Source: Planctomycetota bacterium
GTDB taxonomy: Bacteria > Planctomycetota > PLA2
NCBI GenBank assembly: GCA_021776785.1
Contig: JAJFFF010000012.1
Span: forward strand, 1-64,000
Reading direction: 5' to 3'
Length of the DNA: 64,000 nt
Position 1 is the first letter of the stretch, and every line of letters starts with the position of its first letter. The position numbers were made by a program, and so were the translations under genes. This document shows positions 27,134 through 35,346 of the stretch, in pieces. The notes under the pieces were generated by a model that ran no database searches, was not told where the DNA came from, and saw only the letters and a list, made by a program, of their open reading frames with translations.

Positions 27134-27341
27134 AAATGCGGGACCAGGTTCCTGTGGATAACCTCATAAGTTGCGTGTTTGCAATGCGTTGTGACGGGCG
27201 CCTGCGGGATTTTTCGCGCAAAAATAGGCAAATCAGCCGGTTTTTGGCGGAAATTGCGCGCAAAATCCCGCAACCCGCCGCCACAAGCCAGGTCCCCTCA
27301 ACACGTTACGGAGTTATCCACAGGAACCTGGTCCCGCATTT
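27134..27341. repeat. 208-bp palindromic element with perfect 29-bp arms carrying DnaA-box sequences
   Basis: The first 29 bases (27134-27162, AAATGCGGGACCAGGTTCCT then GTGGATAAC) are the exact reverse complement of the last 29 (27313-27341). Each arm contains TTATCCACA, the consensus DnaA box. The 150-nt interior is also partly self-complementary (CGGGATTTTTCGCGC versus GCGCGCAAAATCCCG). It lies in the gap between the convergent helical-protein and HD-domain genes, overlaps the end of the latter, and may be a MITE/REP-type element or a DnaA-binding locus. Confidence 0.85.
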
Positions 27342-27895
27342 TGGGTCCCGTGGTCCCGCATTTTGGGTCCCGCATTTTGTTGGCTTCGGGCTAGTCTTTT
27401 TGTCCCTTCTTCGGCGATCGCCTCGAAGAGATCATCGAGGTCGCCAAAGATCGACCACACGGGTTCGTCCCGCTGCTGCGCGACCTGCTCGACGATGCGT
27501 TGCTCCAGCGCATCCACCCGCTTGCCCTTCCACAGTTTGTCCGACAAAGCGATCAACAACTCCTCGAACGAAACCGGCATGTCGTCGTAGCGAGCGTGAC
27601 TGACGCAGCATCGCGCAAGGGCAGAGGGCGCCCCCGCCGCCAACAAGAGCGCCTGCCCCGCCTCCTCGTGGGCGCGTCCGGCGTGCAACAGTTCGCGCGG
27701 GTGCATGATCTTGCCGGCATCGTGGATCGCAACACCCACCCGAACGAACTCCGCGTCACACGCAACCGACAATTCTTGCAGCCCATCGAGCAGCTGGTCC
27801 GCGGCCTCGCCGACCAGCTGAAGGTGCATCATCAATCGCTCCGGCGCGCCCAACGACTTGAGAAGTACTTCCGCATCCGCGCGCGAACTAAGCAC
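27314..27895 (-). CDS. HD-domain protein (predicted metal-dependent phosphohydrolase)
   Basis: The 193-residue protein keeps the HD-type metal ligands in order: His in MMHLQLV, HD in AIHDAGKI, His in RAHEEAG, His in VSHARYDD and Asp in ALSDKLW. HD proteins hydrolyse nucleotides or phosphoesters; substrate unknown. The start is taken as GTG 27895 with GAGGAGG 4 nt upstream; the ORF track uses TTG 27916, which overlaps the ribD stop. The last ~20 residues (NAGPKMRDHGTQNAGPGSCG) are translated repeat DNA, and the stop TAA lies in the palindrome arm, so the natural C terminus has apparently been replaced. Confidence 0.75.
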   Translation of the reverse strand: MLSSRADAEVLLKSLGAPERLMMHLQLVGEAADQLLDGLQELSVACDAEFVRVGVAIHDAGKIMHPRELLHAGRAHEEAGQALLLAAGAPSALARCCVSHARYDDMPVSFEELLIALSDKLWKGKRVDALEQRIVEQVAQQRDEPVWSIFGDLDDLFEAIAEEGTKRLARSQQNAGPKMRDHGTQNAGPGSCG

Positions 27896-27912
27896 GACGC
27901 CTCCTCGTTGAT

Positions 27913-28992
27913 TCAACGGCCCGAGACTACAAATGCTTCGATCAGGCGATCGTCTTCGATCTTTTGTTCGCGCTGGTCTTTTAGCGTCATCCCTTGGGGC
28001 ATCTTGCCGATGCCGCGGCCTGCGACAGCGGCGGTTGCGGCGACGCCGCCGATGATCTTCGGCGCGATGAAAACAGCGATCTGATCGACCAGATTTTTGT
28101 CGAACAGTGCGCCATGGACTTCTCCGCCGCCTTCGACGAGCACCCGTCGGATGCCCCGCGTGTGGAGTGCGCGGAGCAGTTTCTTAAGGTCAACCTTGCC
28201 GCCATGTCCGGCCACGATCGACTCCACGCGCTTGGGCGCCAAATGCGGTTCCGGGACGGCGACGATCGTTGTGGCCTCTCGGTTTAAGACCTTGGATTTG
28301 CTCGGGAGACGACGTCTCCCCGCGACGATCACGCGCAGCGGCTGCGGCCCACGCCCCGATCGGTTCGTGAGCGACGGGTCGTCGGTGCGGACCGTGCCGG
28401 CGCCGCACATGATCGCGTCGCACCGGGCGCGGTAGTGCCGGTGCGCGAACTTGCGTGACTTCTCGCAGCTGATCCAGCGCGAGTCCCCCGTGCGCGTCGC
28501 GATTTTGCCGTCCAGCGTCATCGCCCACTTCGCAATGACCCACGGGCGGTTTCGGCCCTGGGCGGTGAAGTACGGTTCCAACTGCGCGCGAATGATCTTC
28601 GACGCGCGCGCGCGCCGCACGATGACACCGGCTTCTTTGAGTCGCTTCGGCCCGACTCCCGACGTCGACGGGTTCGGATCGGTCGCCGCGAAGACAACCT
28701 CTTTCACGCCCGCCCGGATCAACGCGTCCGCGCACGGCCCGGTCTTGCCACGGTGCCCACACGGCTCGAGCGTCACGTACACCGTCGCGCCGCGCGCATC
28801 GTCCCGCGCTTGGCGCAACGCCGCCGCCTCCGCGTGGGGCCCGCCCCAGTACGCGTGAAACCCTTCGCCCACGATCTTGTTCTTGCGCACGATCACGCAG
28901 CCCACAACCGGATTGGGCTCCACGCGGAATCGACCCTGCTCGGCCAGTTCAGCAGCGCGCGCTAGAAACTCGCTATCCCGCGACTGCGCCAC
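27913..28992 (-). CDS. ribD: bifunctional riboflavin biosynthesis deaminase/reductase RibD
   Basis: The 359-residue enzyme has an N-terminal pyrimidine deaminase domain with the zinc motif HAEAAAL and PCGHRGKTGPCADALI, and a C-terminal DHFR-like reductase domain (WISCEKSRKFAHRHYRARCDAIM, VLVEGGGEVHGALF). It catalyses two successive steps from the GTP cyclohydrolase II product to the ribitylaminouracil phosphate. It overlaps the miaB end by 20 nt. No other rib genes are present nearby. Confidence 0.95.
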   Translation of the reverse strand: MAQSRDSEFLARAAELAEQGRFRVEPNPVVGCVIVRKNKIVGEGFHAYWGGPHAEAAALRQARDDARGATVYVTLEPCGHRGKTGPCADALIRAGVKEVVFAATDPNPSTSGVGPKRLKEAGVIVRRARASKIIRAQLEPYFTAQGRNRPWVIAKWAMTLDGKIATRTGDSRWISCEKSRKFAHRHYRARCDAIMCGAGTVRTDDPSLTNRSGRGPQPLRVIVAGRRRLPSKSKVLNREATTIVAVPEPHLAPKRVESIVAGHGGKVDLKKLLRALHTRGIRRVLVEGGGEVHGALFDKNLVDQIAVFIAPKIIGGVAATAAVAGRGIGKMPQGMTLKDQREQKIEDDRLIEAFVVSGR

Positions 28993-30286
28993 GCAAGCTC
29001 ACCGGAGTGAAATCGGTGACCGACACGTCGACGAGTTCACCCGCAAGGTCGACGCTCCCGGCAAAATGCACAAGGTGGTTGCCGCGCGTGCGACCAGTTA
29101 GCACCGACTTGTCTTTTTTGGACGGCCCTTCCACCAACACCTCATACGTGCGTCCGACCATCGCCGCATGCTTCTTGCGCGAGATCGCTTCCTGCGTCTT
29201 GAGCAACCGCATGTTGCGCGCGGCCTTGATCGGCAACGGCACGTCGTCTTCAAAGTGGATCCCGCTCGGCGTCCCCGGCCGCGACGAATAGCGAAAGATA
29301 AAGCTCTGCTGGAACTTCACTTCGTGCATTAACGAAATGCTCTGCTCGAAGTCATCTTCGGTCTCGCCCGGGAAGCCGACGATGAAGTCCGCAGCGATCT
29401 CACCTTCGGGGAAGCGCCGGCGAAACTCGTGCGTGATATCGAGGTAGCGCTCGCGCGTGTAGCCGCGCGCCATTCGCTTGAGCACACGGCTCGAGCCCGA
29501 CTGCGGCGGAATGTGCAACGCACCGCACAGTTTCGGCAAGTTGGCCATGTCGTCGAAGATCTCGACCTGCATGTCTTCTGGGTGGCTGGTCACAAACCGC
29601 AGGCGCTTGAGACCGTCGACCGCGTGGCACGCGTGCAACAAGTGATGCAGGTCTTCGCCCTCGGGGCGATCCTTGCCGTACGAGTCGATGTTTTGGCCAA
29701 GCAGCGTCACTTCGACGACGCCGTCGGCAACCAACTCCTTCACCTCAGCGACAATGCCGTCGAGGGGGCGACCCTTCTCGCGGCCACGCGTGTTGGGTAC
29801 GACGCAGTACGTGCACGCGTGGTCGCACCCGCGCGAGACGGCAATGAACGCGCGATACGGATCCTGACGCACGCTGACGTCCCGATCCGGCGGCGGGCGG
29901 TCATGCCCGATCGAGATGACCGCGTCGGTCCCGTCTTTCGCGGCCGCGGCGAGATCCAAAATGTCACCGAACGACCGCGCCCCCGCGATGATGTCGACAT
30001 ACGGAGCGCGCTGCGCGATTTCGCGCCCCATGCGCTCCGCCATGCACCCGGTAACCCCCAACAACAGAGCGGGGTTGGTTTTTTTGTGTCGGCGCAGTTC
30101 GCCGAGATGGGAGAACACTTTCTCTTCTGCGTGCTCGCGGACGGCGCACGTATTGACCAAGATCACGTCGGCATCCGCCGGATCGTCCGAACGCGCGTAG
30201 CCCCGCCGCTTGAACGCCGACGCCATGAGCTCGCCGTCATAGACGTTCATCTGGCAGCCGAAGCTAATGAGGTGAAGACGCTTCAT
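28973..30286 (-). CDS. miaB: tRNA-2-methylthio-N6-dimethylallyladenosine synthase
   Basis: The 437-residue radical-SAM methylthiotransferase has the UPF0004 N-terminal domain with three cluster cysteines (FGCQMN, NTCAVREHA, GCMAER), the radical-SAM motif SRGCDHACTYCVVP, and a C-terminal TRAM domain. It converts i6A37 to ms2i6A37 in tRNAs reading UNN codons. The N-terminal signature fits MiaB rather than RimO. It starts inside the preceding gene (ATGA overlap), which ties it to the ribosomal run upstream. Confidence 0.93.
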   Translation of the reverse strand: MKRLHLISFGCQMNVYDGELMASAFKRRGYARSDDPADADVILVNTCAVREHAEEKVFSHLGELRRHKKTNPALLLGVTGCMAERMGREIAQRAPYVDIIAGARSFGDILDLAAAAKDGTDAVISIGHDRPPPDRDVSVRQDPYRAFIAVSRGCDHACTYCVVPNTRGREKGRPLDGIVAEVKELVADGVVEVTLLGQNIDSYGKDRPEGEDLHHLLHACHAVDGLKRLRFVTSHPEDMQVEIFDDMANLPKLCGALHIPPQSGSSRVLKRMARGYTRERYLDITHEFRRRFPEGEIAADFIVGFPGETEDDFEQSISLMHEVKFQQSFIFRYSSRPGTPSGIHFEDDVPLPIKAARNMRLLKTQEAISRKKHAAMVGRTYEVLVEGPSKKDKSVLTGRTRGNHLVHFAGSVDLAGELVDVSVTDFTPVSLRGAVAG

Positions 30287-31125
30287 CCGATTTGTTCCTG
30301 TAGCGCGAGACGCTCGGCGCCCGCACGGGAGGCCAAGCGATCCAACTCGCTTATCGTCTCACGAACTTTTTGCGCATGCGACGACCGCGCTTGCGCCTCT
30401 TTTCCCAGCGACGCCGCCCCGAGGCGAGCACATTGCTCCGCCTCGTCGAAGAATCCGGCCTTGAAAAACGATCGCGCCACGCGGTGGTAGCCCTCGGCCG
30501 CCCCCTGCTCCGGGAACATGTTTGTCAAAAAGCGCGTGAGCCCGGACTTAGGGTTGTCCGGCCACATCTCCTCGCGGAACAAAAAGCACGACCGCAAAAC
30601 GATCGTGTCGCCCGCGAAACCCGGCAGGATTTCGATCAACCGTTTTTGGGCGCGGGCGAAGAGTTCCTTCATCCGCCGCAGGCGCTGCGGGTAGTACTCC
30701 GACACTTCCCGAAACAGCCGCGCAAACGGACGCGCCCCGCCGGTCCGCGGAAACTCGCGCACGCTCAAGTGCTCTTCCAGCAAAATCGCGAGCTCGTGAA
30801 AGACGCGCGAGATGTACGAGTCGTAAGGGTCCACCTCAGCGGCACTGCGAAACAACGCGCGTGAAGCGTTGTGCAGCGGCCCTATGTGGCCGTCGAACAA
30901 CTCCTTGAGCCGCCACGTATCAAACAGATCCTGCGTCGCGCTCGCGGTGAGCTTGATATCTTCGCGCGGTTGACCGCGCTCCTTTACCAGGCGAGCCACC
31001 CGCGCTTCGTATTCGCGAAAGATCGCATGGAGCGAACGCCGACTCTCGAAGTGCAGATGCAGCACGGACCAGACCAGTCCGAGGCGCCCGTCACTGTGCC
31101 GACCTTCGCCGCGTCGAGGACGCAC
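30283..31125 (-). CDS. conserved-looking alpha-helical protein of unknown function
   Basis: The ORF track starts at 31221, but the small ORF 31131-31223 occupies that stretch in another frame. GTG 31125, with GAGG 9 nt upstream and directly behind the stop of the small ORF, gives a 280-residue soluble, mostly helical protein rich in Arg, Glu and Leu (SRRSLHAIFREYEARVARL, RMKELFARAQKRLIEILPGF). Near residues 215-255 there is a TPR-like pair (GYHRVARSFFKAGFFDEAEQ). I do not recognise a family. It is coupled to miaB by a 4-nt overlap. Confidence 0.6.
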   Translation of the reverse strand: MRPRRGEGRHSDGRLGLVWSVLHLHFESRRSLHAIFREYEARVARLVKERGQPREDIKLTASATQDLFDTWRLKELFDGHIGPLHNASRALFRSAAEVDPYDSYISRVFHELAILLEEHLSVREFPRTGGARPFARLFREVSEYYPQRLRRMKELFARAQKRLIEILPGFAGDTIVLRSCFLFREEMWPDNPKSGLTRFLTNMFPEQGAAEGYHRVARSFFKAGFFDEAEQCARLGAASLGKEAQARSSHAQKVRETISELDRLASRAGAERLALQEQIG

Positions 31126-31130
31126 GGGAA

Positions 31131-31223
31131 TCAATCCTCGACCGGCTCGCGGACAGCGAGCCGGTCGATGAGGATCATCAGCAGATAAAAAATCGAGGCG
31201 TAAAGCAGCAAGCTCAACCACAT
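31131..31223 (-). CDS. small single-pass membrane protein (30 residues)
   Basis: Directly after the rplQ stop (9 nt) the minus strand has ATG and a 30-codon frame MWLSLLLYASIFYLLMILID... RLAVREPVED. The first 19 residues form a clear transmembrane helix, followed by a charged tail. It is too short for the ORF track. Its placement between rplQ and the GTG start of the next gene (5 nt on) fits a translated gene or a translated leader that couples the two. Function unknown. Confidence 0.5.
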   Translation of the reverse strand: MWLSLLLYASIFYLLMILIDRLAVREPVED

Positions 31224-31232
31224 GGGTCGCGC

Positions 31233-31673
31233 CTACTCTTCCGCCGCCTCCTCGTCGCTCGCCACCACGGCCACGGTATCGACCAACTGCAGCAACGCGA
31301 GCGGTGCTTTGTCGCCCAACCGAGAGGTGGAGAGTCGGAGGATGCGGGTGTATCCGCCGGGGCGATCCGCCGCCGCCGGGGCCACCTCGTGGAACAACTT
31401 GTGAACCGCAGGCTTGTAAGGCATCAACGACGCCACACGCCGCACCGCGTGCAGGTGCGCGGCTACGCCTTCCGGCGTGCCCTCGGCCTTGCGTGCGATG
31501 CCGCGACGAGCGATCGTGATCAGCTTCTCGGCGAACGGCCGAAATGCCTTCGCCTTGGTGATGGTCGTTTCGATCGAGCCGTGCTCGAACAACGCCGCGA
31601 CGAAGTTGCGACCCATCGCACGTTTGTGAGAGGGGGAAACACTGAGTTGTCCCCGACGTTTCCGGTGGCGCAT
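31233..31673 (-). CDS. rplQ: 50S ribosomal protein L17
   Basis: The 146-residue protein begins MRHRKRRGQLSVSPSHKRAMGRNF and continues with the L17 pattern FEHGSIETTITKAKAFRPFAEKLITIARRG and the C-terminal GGYTRILRLSTSRLGDKAPLALLQLV. The start is ATG 31673, four bases after the rpoA stop, not the ORF-track 31766. An acidic tail (SDEEAAEE) is lineage-specific. It closes the alpha operon. Confidence 0.97.
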   Translation of the reverse strand: MRHRKRRGQLSVSPSHKRAMGRNFVAALFEHGSIETTITKAKAFRPFAEKLITIARRGIARKAEGTPEGVAAHLHAVRRVASLMPYKPAVHKLFHEVAPAAADRPGGYTRILRLSTSRLGDKAPLALLQLVDTVAVVASDEEAAEE

Positions 31674-31677
31674 GGAA

Positions 31678-32778
31678 CTACGAGACTCCGCCGTCGACGT
31701 CCTGGCCGAGACGCAAGCCCAAGTGGGCCAGCTTCTGCTCGACTTCGCGGAGCGACGTTTTTCCAAAGTTTTTCATGGTGAGCATGTCGTCGACTTTGAG
31801 CCGGACAAGATCGCCAATCGTTTTGATGTTTTCCGATTCGAGGCAGTTGCTCGCACGCACCGACAGATCGAGGTCCGAGATGGGAAGCGCCATGCGCTCC
31901 CGCACCTGCAGGTCCTCGCGGCTGGGCGCAGCGACGCCGCCACCCGTTGCCATGCCGCCGCCCATGCTGCTGGCGCCCACGGCGCCCGCACCCATCACGC
32001 CAGCACCCATCGCGTCCGGATCCGGCAACGTGACCGGCTCGGGCATATGACGGGGCTCTTCCGGCGTGAGTTCGGCACCTTCGATGCCGTACTGCACAAA
32101 CGGATTGAGGTGCTTGCGGTAGATCTTGCTCGCCTCAACGAGAGCGTCTTCCGGCGGCACGGTGCCGTCGGTCCAGATCTCTAAGACCAACTTGTCGTAG
32201 TTGGTGAGCTTACCGACACGAGTGTTCTCGATGCGGTAGCGCACGCGGTGCACCGGCGAAAAGATCGAGTCGATCGGAATCATGCCGATCTCGCCATCCG
32301 GATCCGCGTTTTCCTCGGCAGTCACATAGCCGCGGCCCCGACGCGCGGTGAGTTCGCAATGGAACTCGGCGTCTTCGGCCAACGTGCAGATGTGCTGCTC
32401 GGGGTTGACGATTTCCGCGCCCGGGTCGCATGTGACGTCCGCACCCGTGATCGCACCCTTCGTGTTGCGCTCGATGCGCAACGTCACAGGGCCGTCGCGG
32501 TGCAAACGCACCAACAACTTCTTAATGTTTAGGACGACATCGGTGATGTCTTCCACCATGTACGGCAGAGCCGTGAACTCGTGACGAACGCCAGCAATTT
32601 TGACGTGCGTGACGGCAGAACCCTCGATGGACGAGAGCAGCACGCGACGCAAGCCGTTGCCGACGGTAGTGCCGAAGCCGCGCTCAAACGGCTCCGCCAC
32701 AAAACGACCAAAGACACCATTGGTGTCACTGGCGACGACACGGTTGGGGAGTTCGAGATTTCTCCAACGGATACGCAT
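31678..32778 (-). CDS. rpoA: DNA-directed RNA polymerase alpha subunit
   Basis: The 366-residue subunit has the N-terminal dimerisation/assembly domain (MRIRWRNLELPNRVV..., TVGNGLRRVLLSSIEGSAV) and the C-terminal DNA/activator-binding domain (LDLSVRASNCLESENIKTIGDLV, GKTSLREVEQKLAHLGLRLG). It scaffolds beta and beta'. The interdomain linker is unusually long and made of Met/Gly/Ala (AMGAGVMGAGAVGASSMGGG...). ATG 32778 is chosen; the upstream 54 residues of the ORF are out-of-frame rpsD. The gene follows rpsD by 22 nt. Confidence 0.97.
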   Translation of the reverse strand: MRIRWRNLELPNRVVASDTNGVFGRFVAEPFERGFGTTVGNGLRRVLLSSIEGSAVTHVKIAGVRHEFTALPYMVEDITDVVLNIKKLLVRLHRDGPVTLRIERNTKGAITGADVTCDPGAEIVNPEQHICTLAEDAEFHCELTARRGRGYVTAEENADPDGEIGMIPIDSIFSPVHRVRYRIENTRVGKLTNYDKLVLEIWTDGTVPPEDALVEASKIYRKHLNPFVQYGIEGAELTPEEPRHMPEPVTLPDPDAMGAGVMGAGAVGASSMGGGMATGGGVAAPSREDLQVRERMALPISDLDLSVRASNCLESENIKTIGDLVRLKVDDMLTMKNFGKTSLREVEQKLAHLGLRLGQDVDGGVS

Positions 32779-32800
32779 CGTGACCTTCCCTTCGCTCCCC

Positions 32801-33427
32801 TTAGCGGGAGCAGTATTCGACGACCAGGTTTTCGTTGACGGGGAGCGACACGTCTTCGCGTGTCGGCATGCCGACGACTTTGCCGCGCGGCGGCTCCTCC
32901 CCACGCTCCAGCCAGGCCGGTGTGCGGCCCTGGAGCCCAACGTCGATGCTGCGCTTGGCCAACTTTTGGCTGCGCTCGCGGGAGTGGACGGTGATCTCGT
33001 CGTTGTGTTTCACCACGTACGACGGAATCTTCATTTTGCGTCCGTTCACCAAAACATGGCCATGCGCAATCATCTGACGCGCCCCGTTCATCGACGGAGC
33101 GAAGCCAAGTGTTGCGACCACACTCATAAGACGGCGCTCCAGCAATTGCAGGAGGTTGCCGCCAGTGTTGCCCGGCATGCGCTTGGCACACTCGAACATT
33201 CGCAAGAACTGCCGATGGCTCAAGCCATACGCACGCTTAAGCTTCTGCGTTTCGCGTAGCTTGACACCGTATTCGGTGAACTTCTTGCGACGATATACGT
33301 GCTGTCCGGGAGGATATTCCCGGCGCTTGATCGGATCTTTCGCGGCAAATGCGTTCGCACCCTTGATGTAGAGTGAAACGCCTTCACGGCGACAGAGTTT
33401 CCAGAACGAATTGAAGGTGCGCGCCAT
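32801..33427 (-). CDS. rpsD: 30S ribosomal protein S4
   Basis: The 208-residue protein fits S4: N-terminal domain (FNSFWKLCRREGVSLYIKG), REYPPGQHVYRRKKFTEYGVKLRETQKLKRAYGL, and the S4 RNA-binding fold (NGARQMIAHGHVLVNGRKMKIPSYVVK). It is a zinc-free form with only one of the usual N-terminal cysteines. S4 nucleates 30S assembly and, in E. coli, represses the alpha operon. Confidence 0.97.
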   Translation of the reverse strand: MARTFNSFWKLCRREGVSLYIKGANAFAAKDPIKRREYPPGQHVYRRKKFTEYGVKLRETQKLKRAYGLSHRQFLRMFECAKRMPGNTGGNLLQLLERRLMSVVATLGFAPSMNGARQMIAHGHVLVNGRKMKIPSYVVKHNDEITVHSRERSQKLAKRSIDVGLQGRTPAWLERGEEPPRGKVVGMPTREDVSLPVNENLVVEYCSR

Positions 33428-33472
33428 GTCTCCCTCAGCGGACAGCCAAACCCATCATCATACCCATAGTGC

Positions 33473-33853
33473 CTAGACCCTGCGCCGCTTGCGCGGCCGA
33501 CATCCGTTGTGCGGAAGCGGGGTTACGTCTTCGATCGACTTGACCTTGAGGCCCCGCGCTTGGAGTGACCGGATGGCCGACTCACGGCCCGCTCCGGGGC
33601 CTTTCACGCGGACGTCGATCTCTTTTACGCCCATCTTGATCGCGATGTCGGCTGCCTTTTCCGCGGCCCGCTGGGCGGCGAAAGGCGTCGATTTACGCGA
33701 CCCTTTGAATCCAATCGTTCCGGACGAAGCCCAGGACAAAACGTCCCCGTTGGGATCCGCGATCGTAACGATGGTGTTGTTGAACGAAGCCTGAACGTGC
33801 GCGACCGCCTTCGGGACGCTGCGTCGGACCTTGCGTTTTTTGCCGGTTGCCAT
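33473..33853 (-). CDS. rpsK: 30S ribosomal protein S11
   Basis: The 126-residue protein has the S11 core [44 protein letters not shown] (abbreviated) and the invariant C-terminal [18 protein letters not shown]. It sits on the 30S platform next to the mRNA exit. It lies 8 nt after rpsM. Confidence 0.98.
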   Translation of the reverse strand: MATGKKRKVRRSVPKAVAHVQASFNNTIVTIADPNGDVLSWASSGTIGFKGSRKSTPFAAQRAAEKAADIAIKMGVKEIDVRVKGPGAGRESAIRSLQARGLKVKSIEDVTPLPHNGCRPRKRRRV

Positions 33854-33861
33854 GTGTTGCC

Positions 33862-34242
33862 TTACTTACCCTTGACGCCCTTCTTGCCGGCCACCGTCTT
33901 ACGGGGGCCCTTGCGCGTTCGAGCATTGGTTTTCGTGCGTTGGCCGCGCGCAGGCAGGCCACGCCGGTGGCGGATGCCCCGGTAGCACGCAATGTCTTTC
34001 AACCGCGTGATGTTCGAGCCAACTTGACGTTTCAGCTGGCCCTCCACTACGTGGTTCTTTTCGAGTTCACCGGCGATTCTGGCGACCTCATCCTCGGTTA
34101 GCTCGTGGGCGCGCTTGTAAGCATCTAGCTTGCACGCCTCGATGAGCTTGGCCGATTGAAATCGACCAATACCGTGGATGTAGGTCAACGAGATCCACAC
34201 CGGCTTGTTATTGGGAATGTCGACACCGACGATACGCGGCAT
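33862..34242 (-). CDS. rpsM: 30S ribosomal protein S13
   Basis: The 126-residue protein starts [26 protein letters not shown] and has the C-terminal [26 protein letters not shown] typical of S13, which contacts the 50S subunit and P-site tRNA. Five nucleotides separate it from rpmJ. Confidence 0.98.
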   Translation of the reverse strand: MPRIVGVDIPNNKPVWISLTYIHGIGRFQSAKLIEACKLDAYKRAHELTEDEVARIAGELEKNHVVEGQLKRQVGSNITRLKDIACYRGIRHRRGLPARGQRTKTNARTRKGPRKTVAGKKGVKGK

Positions 34243-34247
34243 TCTCT

Positions 34248-34361
34248 CTACCCCTGACGTTGTTTGTGGCGCTTGTTCGTGCAGATGACACGCACCACGC
34301 CCTTGCGCCGGATGACCCGGCAGTTTTCACACATTCGCTTTACGGAAGCTCGGACCTTCAT
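34248..34361 (-). CDS. rpmJ: 50S ribosomal protein L36
   Basis: This gene is missing from the ORF track because it has only 37 codons. The minus strand translates as [20 protein letters not shown] followed by [17 protein letters not shown], a canonical L36 with the zinc ligands C-x2-C, C and H. Its ATG overlaps the infA stop (ATGA). It is the zinc-binding (C+) form. Confidence 0.97.
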   Translation of the reverse strand: MKVRASVKRMCENCRVIRRKGVVRVICTNKRHKQRQG

Positions 34362-34579
34362 GATCCAGCCCTTTCTGCCTTGCCCATGATCCGGCCTTTG
34401 CTCGGATCTCTAGGCGAAGACTCCACCAAAACCGCGTCCCCGGGGAGCACACGCACAAGTGTCATGCGAGCGTTACCGGCAACGTGACAGATGATTTCCT
34501 TACCGTCCTCGTCGCTGCACAAAAACCGCGAGTTCGGAAGTGTGGACACGACGACGGCGCGAATCAATGTTTCGCTCAT
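34358..34579 (-). CDS. infA: translation initiation factor IF-1
   Basis: The 73-residue OB-fold protein ([38 protein letters not shown], abbreviated) is IF-1, which blocks the A site during initiation. ATG 34579 overlaps the map stop (ATGA) and has GGAG 7 nt upstream; the six extra residues in the ORF track are map sequence in another frame. Confidence 0.95.
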   Translation of the reverse strand: MSETLIRAVVVSTLPNSRFLCSDEDGKEIICHVAGNARMTLVRVLPGDAVLVESSPRDPSKGRIMGKAERAGS

Positions 34580-35346
34580 GCCGTCACTCCATTCCAACGT
34601 GTCAACACATCCACGCCCCGCGCCGTGAGTGCGATCGAGTGCTCAAAATGCGCCGAGAGCCCGCCGTCGGTGGTGACCACTGTCCAGCCGTCGGCCTGCG
34701 TCCGCGTCCGCCCCGTTCCGATGCACAGCATCGGTTCGATCGCGATTACGAGCCCCTCTTCTAACGTGACATCATGCCGCCGCAAGTTGTCATCGACGTA
34801 ATTCGGAACTTGCGGCTCTTCGTGCATCTGGCGACCAACGCCGTGGCCCGCGTAATCGCGCACCAGCGCATAGCCGTGGCGCTCGGCCACTTCTTGCACG
34901 GCGCGCGCGATCTCGCTGAGCTTGCCGCCGACGCGCGCCGCCGCGATCGCCGCTTCCAGCGATGCTTCGGTCGTGTCCAAAAGCGCCTGCGCCTCTTTCG
35001 AGATCGTTCCAACCGCGAACGTACGGGCGGTGTCGCCGACGAAGTCCTTGTAGCGCGTGCCCACGTCGATGGCGATCACGTCGCCTTCACGTAGCTCGCG
35101 CGGGCCCGGAATCCCGTGGACGATCTCGTCGTTGACCGACGCACAGATCGAGGCCGGGAAGCCGTGGTAGCCCTTAAACGCCGGCGTCGCGCCGCGCGCG
35201 CGGATGATTTCTTCCGCACCCGCATCGAGTTCGGCCGTCGTGCGTCCGGGAACCGCGTTCTGCCCGGCCCACGCCAACGCCTCAGCGGCGATCTGACCTG
35301 CTTCGCGCAAGATCTCGATCTCGCGTTCCGTCTTGAGGACCATCAT
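34576..35346 (-). CDS. map: methionine aminopeptidase, type I
   Basis: The 256-residue enzyme carries the metal ligands and signature of type I MetAP: HGFPASICASVNDEIVHGIP, IDVGTRYKDFVGDTARTFAV, GHGVGRQMHEEPQVPNY and EEGLVIAIEPML. It removes initiator Met from nascent proteins. It is coupled to adk by an ATGA overlap. No N-terminal zinc-finger extension is present. Confidence 0.97.
   Translation of the reverse strand: MMVLKTEREIEILREAGQIAAEALAWAGQNAVPGRTTAELDAGAEEIIRARGATPAFKGYHGFPASICASVNDEIVHGIPGPRELREGDVIAIDVGTRYKDFVGDTARTFAVGTISKEAQALLDTTEASLEAAIAAARVGGKLSEIARAVQEVAERHGYALVRDYAGHGVGRQMHEEPQVPNYVDDNLRRHDVTLEEGLVIAIEPMLCIGTGRTRTQADGWTVVTTDGGLSAHFEHSIALTARGVDVLTRWNGVTA

Noticed and set aside
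27134-27341. Annotating the palindrome as chromosomal oriC
   Set aside because: Only one independent DnaA-box sequence (present in both arms), convergent flanking genes, no dnaA/dnaN, and the ribosomal operons to the right point toward it.
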